Assembly: GCA_938004025.1 (NCBI GenBank)
Contig: CALKXC010000290.1
Coordinates: forward strand, 1 to 6,936
From: an uncultured Leucothrix sp.
Lineage (GTDB): Bacteria; Pseudomonadota; Gammaproteobacteria; Thiotrichales; Thiotrichaceae
Direction: 5' to 3'
Length of the DNA: 6,936 nucleotides
Program-made: the position numbers and the translations under genes
Shown: positions 1 to 6,936 of the stretch, piece after piece
Layout of the letters: each line of letters opens with the position of its first letter
Numbering within the stretch: the first letter of the stretch is position 1
The notes under the pieces: generated by a model
Told to the model about the DNA's origin: nothing
The model's database searches: none
The model's input: only the letters and a program-made list of their open reading frames with translations

Positions 1-140
1 ATAGCTACGAGGAAGAATTAGTGCAGTGTTCAAGGCCAACTTGGGACCCTAAATTAACAGCATTGCATACTTTAAATTTTAACCAGCATGTTTCGGTAGC
101 CGATGCGATGCGCGTAGACAGCAGGTTCTTATCAAAGTGA
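1..140 (+). CDS. C-terminal end of an unrecognised upstream gene (partial)
   Basis: The frame that begins with a full codon at base 3 is open from the window edge to a TGA at 138-140 and encodes 45 residues, from SYEEELVQC to VDSRFLSK. The TGA overlaps the GTG start of the next gene (GTGA), an arrangement typical of translationally coupled operon genes, which is the main reason to believe this frame is coding. The composition (WDPKLTALHTLNF, then VADAMRVDSRF) looks like a normal soluble protein tail with no membrane segment. I do not recognise the family. From context it is probably another polysaccharide-assembly gene, but that is inference. The 5' part lies outside the window. Confidence 0.6.
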   Translation, partial: SYEEELVQCSRPTWDPKLTALHTLNFNQHVSVADAMRVDSRFLSK

Positions 141-1312
141 CAACTAACCTAAAAATAACAACTCGACTTGTTAGTAGCCCATTAGAATTTGCAGCGCTTA
201 AAGACAGTTGGAACCGTTTGTATGACTTGGTAGACACTGCGACACTTTTTAGTAGTTGGGATTGGCTATACACATGGTGGGAAGTGTATGCCGAATGTGA
301 TTTGAGGGATCTTTTTATTCTTTGCTTTTATGACGAAGAGGGAGAATTAATTGGCATAGCGCCGTTTCAAATTGAACGGAAGTACCCCCACACTTACATT
401 CAAGGGCGTACCCTGAGGTTCTTAGCATCGGGAGAGTGTTTAAGAGATAACGTAGCAACGCCCTTTGTTGACCTGTTGATTTTGCCTGAATATGAAGACG
501 TGGTTATTGAAAACCTTGAGTCTGCCTTACAATCAAATAAGAAACGCTGGGACTTTGCAGAATTCGATTTTTTGCTTGAAGACGCTTTGATTTTTCGCTG
601 TTTCAAAAATAAGAGTAATGTTTTTAAACAATGCTATTCAAACGGCTTTCGTTATGAAGTTCCAACGGTTGCTGATCAGGATGCATACATTGAAACATTG
701 GCCAGGCGATGGAAAAAAGATTTTAACAAAAAAGATCGTGTACTTAACAAGGCAGGTAATTTAACGATCAGGCAATCAAGTTTAGAAGACCTTGATGAGT
801 CGATGGAGTTGCTACAAGCGATGCACCGAGATCGCTGGCAATCCAGAGCGAGCTTCTTGGTATTTGAATCGGCACACTTTGATAAGTTCCATCGCAAAAT
901 ACTAGCGAAATTAATACCCAAAAATAAAGCTTATATAAAGACGCTTTACTTAGACGATGAACCTCTAAGTTGCTACTACGCTTTCGAAGATAAGAATCAG
1001 ATTCACTATTATCAGAGCGCCTTTTATAGCAAAAATGCGAATCGATTTATGCCATTGTTTTACTTGGTTTGCAAAGAGATTGGTAAAGCAATGGAACAGG
1101 GTAAACGTTATGACTTCATGTTTGATGACAACCCTAACTCCTACAAAAAAAACCAATATGCGGCTGATGGAAAACCTATGTATCGACTGGTTTTAACACC
1201 AAGCCGTTACCGCTTAACTGTATTTAATCTTTATAAAAAGTATAAGTTATTCAAAAAGAAATTCAATAATTCACCAGCAGTTAACAAAGTGCTGCCAACA
1301 GGAAATAAATAA
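137..1312 (+). CDS. GNAT-fold acyltransferase, CelD/BcsL (Acetyltransf_6) type
   Basis: This is a 391-residue protein of the large GNAT-like family found in cellulose and exopolysaccharide loci (CelD/BcsL type), whose members are thought to transfer an acyl or aminoacyl group in the cytoplasm to sugar or peptide acceptors. The N-terminal half has the family's aromatic signature TLFSSWDWLYTWWEVY (residues 36-51), followed by a strand pair around LFILCFYDEEGELIGIAPF (59-77). The acyl-CoA-fold core spans about 185-330, with YIKTLYLDDEPLSCYYAF (266-283), and ends in the typical YDFMFDDNPNSYKK stretch (325-338). The C-terminus (366-376) is strongly basic. The start is GTG: no in-frame ATG exists before residue 223, the GTG overlaps the previous stop (GTGA), and an AGG lies at 123-125, about 11 bases upstream. 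The stop overlaps the next ATG by one base (TAATG). The acyl donor and the acceptor cannot be read from the sequence. Confidence 0.85.
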   Translation: MTTNLKITTRLVSSPLEFAALKDSWNRLYDLVDTATLFSSWDWLYTWWEVYAECDLRDLFILCFYDEEGELIGIAPFQIERKYPHTYIQGRTLRFLASGECLRDNVATPFVDLLILPEYEDVVIENLESALQSNKKRWDFAEFDFLLEDALIFRCFKNKSNVFKQCYSNGFRYEVPTVADQDAYIETLARRWKKDFNKKDRVLNKAGNLTIRQSSLEDLDESMELLQAMHRDRWQSRASFLVFESAHFDKFHRKILAKLIPKNKAYIKTLYLDDEPLSCYYAFEDKNQIHYYQSAFYSKNANRFMPLFYLVCKEIGKAMEQGKRYDFMFDDNPNSYKKNQYAADGKPMYRLVLTPSRYRLTVFNLYKKYKLFKKKFNNSPAVNKVLPTGNK

Positions 1313-2451
1313 TGAAAGTTGTTCATGTAATCGAACCAATGGCCCACGGAGTATTTATTTGGGTCATAGACATGGCCAATAACCTAGTTGAGAATGGTTA
1401 CGATGTAACGGTTATCCATTCATTGAGAGAGGAGACCCCTGAAAATTGGCGTGAGCTTTTTGATTCAAGAGTTAAGCTGATCCATGTCCAAATGGGTCGT
1501 GCTATTAATCCGGTTACCGATATCAAGGCTTTGTTTAATATTACCCGTGAGTTAAAGCGAATCCGCCCTGATGTGATCCATGGCCATTCATCCAAAAGTG
1601 GCGTTCTGGCTCGGGCAGCAGGTTTTTTACTTGGGCAGAATAAGCGAACGATTTATACTTCGCATGCTATCCATTACCCCCTTATTAAACAACCATTAAA
1701 GCGCAGCATCTATAAGCTGCTAGAGTTGGTTTCTTATTGGCTGGGGGGCACGATAGTGGCCTGTTCAAAGCGCGAATACGATATTATTTTGGAAGAGATT
1801 ACTAATAAGAATCCCACACGCCTGCGTTGCATCAGTAATGGGATTGATTTAAGTCAAATTCAGGTGAGAGATTACTCCCATAAAAAGCCCGAAGATGAAA
1901 AGGTCCGAATAGGGGTGTTAGGTCGTGTTTCAAATCAAAAAGCACCTTGGGTCTTTGCCGCCATTGCTAAAAAACTCTTAGCAAAGCATGCCAATGCAGA
2001 GTTTATCTGGGTAGGTAGTGGCGAGCCTGAAGATGAAGCGCCGCTCAAGGAAGCCGGCGTTATCATCACCGGTTTTCTGGGGCGTGATGATGCAATCAAA
2101 GAGACTGCAAAGTTAGATATTTTCCTACAGACATCATTATATGAAGGCCTCTCATTGGCATTGCTCGAGGCGCAAGCGTCAGGCATACCTGCTGTCGTCA
2201 GCAACATTCCTGGCAATGATGAAGTGGTACAGCATGAGCAGTGCGGTTTTGTTGGAAATGATGAGGCAGAATTGGCTAATTATACAGAGCGGCTAATTGA
2301 GTCGGCTGAGTTGCGCGAGCAGCTTGGTTCAGGGGCTCGTAGCTATGTAGAAGACAATTTCTCGTTCGATGCGATGGGTGATCAATATAAGGCGCTATAT
2401 GAAGAAGCCGCATCTGGGTATAAGCAGAAAGCAATAGGTGCTGCGAGCTAA
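1312..2451 (+). CDS. Glycosyltransferase family 4 (GT-B fold), polysaccharide biosynthesis
   Basis: This 379-residue protein is a retaining GT-B glycosyltransferase of the GT4/WbpH-like group, which moves a sugar from a nucleotide donor to a lipid-linked or growing glycan at the cytoplasmic face. The N-terminal Rossmann domain (1-185) has the MKVVHVIEPMAHG opening, the acceptor-side IHGHSSKSG loop (89-97) and VACSKREYD (149-157). The C-terminal donor domain (195-365) has GVLGRVSNQKAP (201-212), with R205 and K210 in the expected phosphate-binding positions. It also has the GT4 E-x7-E motif in SLYEGLSLALLEAQASG, with E278 and E286. Length is normal for the family. There is no signal peptide or membrane helix. 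The ATG overlaps the preceding stop and follows an AGGA Shine-Dalgarno at 1300-1303, 8 bases away. Donor and linkage cannot be predicted. It is probably the last gene of the glycan operon, because a 95-base gap with a hairpin follows. Confidence 0.92.
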   Translation: MKVVHVIEPMAHGVFIWVIDMANNLVENGYDVTVIHSLREETPENWRELFDSRVKLIHVQMGRAINPVTDIKALFNITRELKRIRPDVIHGHSSKSGVLARAAGFLLGQNKRTIYTSHAIHYPLIKQPLKRSIYKLLELVSYWLGGTIVACSKREYDIILEEITNKNPTRLRCISNGIDLSQIQVRDYSHKKPEDEKVRIGVLGRVSNQKAPWVFAAIAKKLLAKHANAEFIWVGSGEPEDEAPLKEAGVIITGFLGRDDAIKETAKLDIFLQTSLYEGLSLALLEAQASGIPAVVSNIPGNDEVVQHEQCGFVGNDEAELANYTERLIESAELREQLGSGARSYVEDNFSFDAMGDQYKALYEEAASGYKQKAIGAAS

Positions 2452-2474
2452 GCGAGACAGCATTTCCTAGATAA

Positions 2475-4381
<1,907 letters not shown>

Positions 4382-4388
4382 GATTTCC

Positions 4389-6074
4389 TTATTCTATATA
4401 TCTTAATAAGGCATCGTATTTTGGTGCTTCCGATCTTGGTTGGGTTATATACTCTTTAGCGCCCCAGCTTCCGTACCAGCTATATATGCGTGGAGCACTG
4501 AAATGAACGAAGGTTTTCCCACCAGCTTTATGCCATGCCTCTAGATATTGGCTGTAAAGTTGACCCATGCGTGAATCACGGTTTGCTTCAAAAAGTAACG
4601 GGTTTGGGTGATCTTCTACTCTACGAGTTTCCCAATCAACCAAATGCTGCCCACCTTCATAGGCTAGCAATTCAACACCAAACTCCTTTGTTAATTTAAC
4701 TTGCTCGTTGATTTGCTTAATAGTTGCAGTCAAACCGTAACGTGACCATTTTGACTGGATGGCTTCGAAAATATCATCAACCGTTTTTGCTTCTCGAAGC
4801 GTTTTTAAGTCAGCATAAAAATAGGGGGCAACGGCGAAGGCATCAACATGTTTATGTGTTTCATTGTAAGACAATAATTGGCTGCTTAAATCAGAGTTTG
4901 CAGACCAACCACTGAGGGTTTTGATTAGCCTTTTGCGATTATCAAAGCTGCTTTGCCAAATTTTAAATATTTCTACGCTACGCTGAGCATAAAATTTTAT
5001 TCCAGCAGTTTGAGGGTCGCTATCAAGCTTTAGTTTGAGGCCTTGATTAATGGTGTATTTTCGGTGAATAAAAATGTTATTCCAAGCTTCATTGCTGTAC
5101 TCAATGTAGACTTTTAAAGCAGGGTCAAGATATTGATTCACATAGTTTGCAAACTGCTGCACATACTGATCACTCGCTTGATAGGGCATAGAGAACCATG
5201 CGTCAGCTTTCAGTGTATTTGCCAATTTAACCATCGTTTCTACGGGGGCTCCACGATAACCTTCTTTGCCTCCCCAAGTGGCTTTGGCTAGCGTATTTCT
5301 CTCATGCCAATGCTGAATTGGGTTTCTAGTCATGCCGGACATATTCATGAAACGAATAAGTCGAAAATCTTTCATAAAGTTAAGGTAGTCAGGGTTAAAG
5401 ATAAATTTTTCATGATGGCTTGCAAAAGATAGGAAAGGCGCGCCTGAACAAGCCGATTTACTATCAACTCTTTGATAAAGGTTTCCTTGGCAAATTCCCC
5501 CTGGTAGAAGGATTCGAATATTACGAATGGGGTCGGTTTTATTGGTCTGGCTGATGATCAGCGAAGCATTGAGTATTTTATCAGCGCCTGCTTTTACCTC
5601 GATGAGGTCTCTTCCAGGTTGACTGTTTATTAATTTTGCATCGTTGCCATATTTCAGCTTACCCTTACCTTTGTAGAGCACGGTGTAAAGGCCATCCGGT
5701 GTTGTTCCTGCTGGCAGTCTATTTAAGAACTTAGTACCTGCAACGCCCCCGTTTAAATTGACGGGCCATCCATTTTCATCATATTCAACATTGGCACTAC
5801 TCAGCCAGGGGTTAGTATCAGCAAACGGAATTGAAGATTTAAAAAGGTCGATAAAAGGGATGCTTGAATTATCTTCTCTAATTTCGTTTGTATTCGTACC
5901 TAGGAAATAACGAGATTTATTTTTATTGGCTAACAACTGGCCTAGCTGTTCTTGAGTCGGTGGTTGGTGGGAAATGCGGTTGGGTTTTAAGAAGCGTTTA
6001 TATGCTAAGTAGCTCGCTGCAGCCAAGCTAATAATAAACAAAAAGATCAATGCGGATTTTATAAAGCGTATCAA
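4389..6074 (-). CDS. Membrane-anchored glycoside-hydrolase-like protein (clan GH-A landmarks)
   Basis: This is a 561-residue envelope protein. Residues 1-25 hold a basic start (MIRFIK) and a single hydrophobic segment (about 7-25), read as a signal anchor or signal peptide. Residues about 55-205 look beta-rich (FIDLFKSSIPF, GLYTVLYKGKGKLKYG, RNIRILLPGG). Residues about 225-561 resemble a TIM barrel of glycoside hydrolase clan GH-A. The landmarks are LIRFMNMSG (239-247), SNE in VYIEYSNEAWN with E329 as acid/base candidate, VDAFAVAPYFY (410-420), E473 in LLAYEGG as nucleophile candidate, and an aromatic end strand FVHFSAPRIYSWYGSWG. The same layout occurs in proteins loosely annotated as cellulose-binding or hypothetical, as I recall them; I cannot assign a CAZy family or substrate. 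The start appears to be TTG at 6074: no in-frame ATG lies before residue 234, an in-frame TAA lies upstream, and the TTG directly precedes the membrane segment. No clear Shine-Dalgarno is seen. With the CBM9 gene beside it, a role in trimming or modifying an extracellular glycan is inferred. Confidence 0.8.
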   Translation of the reverse strand: MIRFIKSALIFLFIISLAAASYLAYKRFLKPNRISHQPPTQEQLGQLLANKNKSRYFLGTNTNEIREDNSSIPFIDLFKSSIPFADTNPWLSSANVEYDENGWPVNLNGGVAGTKFLNRLPAGTTPDGLYTVLYKGKGKLKYGNDAKLINSQPGRDLIEVKAGADKILNASLIISQTNKTDPIRNIRILLPGGICQGNLYQRVDSKSACSGAPFLSFASHHEKFIFNPDYLNFMKDFRLIRFMNMSGMTRNPIQHWHERNTLAKATWGGKEGYRGAPVETMVKLANTLKADAWFSMPYQASDQYVQQFANYVNQYLDPALKVYIEYSNEAWNNIFIHRKYTINQGLKLKLDSDPQTAGIKFYAQRSVEIFKIWQSSFDNRKRLIKTLSGWSANSDLSSQLLSYNETHKHVDAFAVAPYFYADLKTLREAKTVDDIFEAIQSKWSRYGLTATIKQINEQVKLTKEFGVELLAYEGGQHLVDWETRRVEDHPNPLLFEANRDSRMGQLYSQYLEAWHKAGGKTFVHFSAPRIYSWYGSWGAKEYITQPRSEAPKYDALLRYIE

Positions 6075-6106
6075 GGTGTAATGACCAAGGATAAGAGAGT
6101 TTAGCC

Positions 6107-6135
6107 ATTATCCAGCTGCAAGCTTTGTAAAACAA
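6107..6135 (-). promoter_or_regulatory. Putative sigma-70 promoter for the glycoside-hydrolase-like gene
   Basis: On the minus strand, TTGTTT (6135-6130) and GATAAT (6112-6107) are separated by exactly 17 bases; the -10 matches the consensus at five of six positions and the -35 at three. Transcription would begin near 6100, giving a leader of about 26 bases before the TTG start. The -35 overlaps the T-rich tail of the terminator of the upstream gene, so the gene would have its own promoter rather than depend on read-through. The prediction rests on consensus match only. Confidence 0.4.
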
Positions 6136-6172
6136 GAAGAAGCCGGCGCGCAGTATTAAACTGCGAACCGGC
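6129..6172 (-). terminator. Intrinsic terminator after the CBM9-domain gene
   Basis: Read on the minus strand, the arms GCCGGTTCGCAGT (6172-6160) and ACTGCGCGCCGGC (6154-6142) pair around a TTAAT loop, giving a 13-position GC-rich stem with one G-T wobble and one mismatch. A T-rich run, TTCTTCTTGTTTT, follows directly (6141-6129). It begins 9 bases downstream of the stop codon of the CBM9 gene (6181-6183). The strong stem plus T-rich tail in the correct orientation is a good Rho-independent terminator. Confidence 0.8.
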
Positions 6173-6180
6173 GATGCTAA

Positions 6181-6936
6181 TTAATTGGAAAGTAACATAC
6201 GACCAAAGTTCTGCGGATTACGCCATGCTTCGTCATTTTTAGAGAACCAAGCTAGCTTGCCGTCACGGTCATTGCCTGTGTCATCATCGTTAACCTGAAC
6301 TTCCAAACCAATGATAGAGCCATTCTGTGGAATAACGCCCAATGTGCGCCAAGGTATTGAGGCTTCAAGGGTATACCCATTGGCATGACGATTCATTGCT
6401 TGAAGGATTCCTAAATCCCCTCTGCGTGGAGAACTCTGGCTTAAGTTAACCTGATTATCTCTCCACCGAAAAATAAAGTGGAAATCATTTCTTCCATCGA
6501 AGCTACTGCCACGTGAGCCATCGGCATCAACAAATATTTCAATTGAGTCATCACTCCAAGGAGCGCCTGAGTCTTTGACAAAGCGATCATCCATTGCATC
6601 CACACGAATGTGCAGGTAATCGTTATCCCAACTTGTTTGCCAGTTTGCTGCTAGATCGTAGCCGCCATTAATGCTTCCTCCAACAATGTTCATCAATCGG
6701 TTTGGCTGGGTTTGTTGCCAATCACGTCCATAGCGACGTTGTTTAATGACCCCATCATGTTGATTTATGATCCTTCTTGGAGCCGGTGTTGGGATGACTA
6801 CTGGTCTCGGTGCTTGAGCAACCCTAGGAGCAGGTTGAACAGGGCGCCTTACAGGCTGCACAGGGCGTATTACCGGTGGTTGAACGATGGTAGGAGCGAC
6901 CCTACTTGCTTGAGGTGCAAACTTAATCGCAGGAGC
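6181..6936 (-). CDS. CBM9-like carbohydrate-binding domain protein with Pro/Arg-rich linker (5' partial)
   Basis: The minus-strand frame is open from the window edge to a TAA at 6181-6183, giving 251 residues with no ATG, so the true start lies beyond base 6936. A GTG at 6861 is inside the repeat-like region and is not a credible start. Fragment residues 1 to about 55 are rich in proline, valine, arginine and glutamine (for example VIRPVQPVRRPVQPAPR), a flexible linker. Residues about 60-251 match the CBM9-like fold seen in xylanases and sugar-binding proteins: ANWQTSWDNDYLHIRVDAMDD (about 97-117), DDSIEIFVDADGSRGSSFDG (129-148), NDFHFIFRW, YTLEASIPWRTLG (188-200), VQVNDDDTGNDRDGKLAWFS and a final WRNPQNFG. 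No catalytic module is visible in the part present. It probably binds a polysaccharide outside the cytoplasm; a signal peptide or further domains may lie upstream. It ends at a strong terminator. Confidence 0.8.
   Translation of the reverse strand, partial: APAIKFAPQASRVAPTIVQPPVIRPVQPVRRPVQPAPRVAQAPRPVVIPTPAPRRIINQHDGVIKQRRYGRDWQQTQPNRLMNIVGGSINGGYDLAANWQTSWDNDYLHIRVDAMDDRFVKDSGAPWSDDSIEIFVDADGSRGSSFDGRNDFHFIFRWRDNQVNLSQSSPRRGDLGILQAMNRHANGYTLEASIPWRTLGVIPQNGSIIGLEVQVNDDDTGNDRDGKLAWFSKNDEAWRNPQNFGRMLLSN

Noticed and set aside
4724..4915. 63-codon plus-strand frame inside the GH-like gene
   Set aside because: It is antisense to a strongly supported coding region and has no recognisable product or ribosome site.
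6031..6108. 26-codon minus-strand frame starting at an ATG at 6108
   Set aside because: It overlaps the predicted -10 box and the start of the GH-like gene in another frame, and its product resembles nothing known; it is recorded only because it competes with the TTG start.
6859..6861. GTG at 6861 as the start of the CBM9-domain gene
   Set aside because: The frame stays open to the window edge with the same Pro/Arg-rich composition, and the GTG encodes a valine inside that repeat-like run.
6775..6900. Repetitive-looking region as a CRISPR array or tandem DNA repeat
   Set aside because: The repetition is at the protein level (Pro/Arg/Val/Gln codons); there are no equal-length repeats with unique spacers.

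Overview
The window looks like chromosomal DNA of a moderately AT-rich gammaproteobacterium, possibly a marine or environmental one. This rests on the Pseudomonas-like, metal-site-aspartate type of HemB, the gammaproteobacterial style of AroE, and the neighbouring extracellular-polysaccharide genes. The genus cannot be named from the sequence alone. No rRNA, tRNA, CRISPR array, insertion sequence or phage gene is visible.

Layout. Bases 1-2451 (+) are the tail of what is probably an exopolysaccharide/surface-glycan operon. It holds the last 45 complete codons of an unrecognised gene, then a CelD/BcsL-type GNAT acyltransferase that starts at GTG inside the previous stop (GTGA), then a family-4 glycosyltransferase whose ATG overlaps the acyltransferase stop (TAATG). 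A 95-base gap with a perfect 9-bp hairpin follows. Bases 2547-4381 (+) are housekeeping genes: hemB (porphobilinogen synthase) and aroE (shikimate dehydrogenase), which overlap by four bases (ATGA). aroE ends in an 18-bp perfect palindrome that includes its stop codon. Only 7 bases separate it from the end of a convergent gene.

Bases 4389-6936 (-) carry two genes for secreted or envelope carbohydrate-active proteins. The one that is upstream in transcription (6181 to the window edge, start not in the window) has a proline/arginine-rich linker and a C-terminal CBM9-like carbohydrate-binding domain, and is followed by a good intrinsic terminator. The second (4389-6074) is a membrane-anchored protein with a beta-rich N-terminal region and a C-terminal domain with the landmarks of a clan GH-A glycoside hydrolase (SNE and YEG glutamates). 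It appears to start at TTG, and a plausible sigma-70 promoter lies just upstream, overlapping the tail of the terminator.

How they fit together. The acyltransferase and GT4 probably help build or decorate a polysaccharide. The GH-like and CBM9 proteins could bind or trim the same or a related glycan outside the membrane. hemB-aroE appears to be a core-metabolism pair inserted between these two glycan blocks. The least characterised and most interesting item is the GH-A-like protein with its N-terminal beta-rich domain. I found no convincing evidence of a wholly new kind of system.
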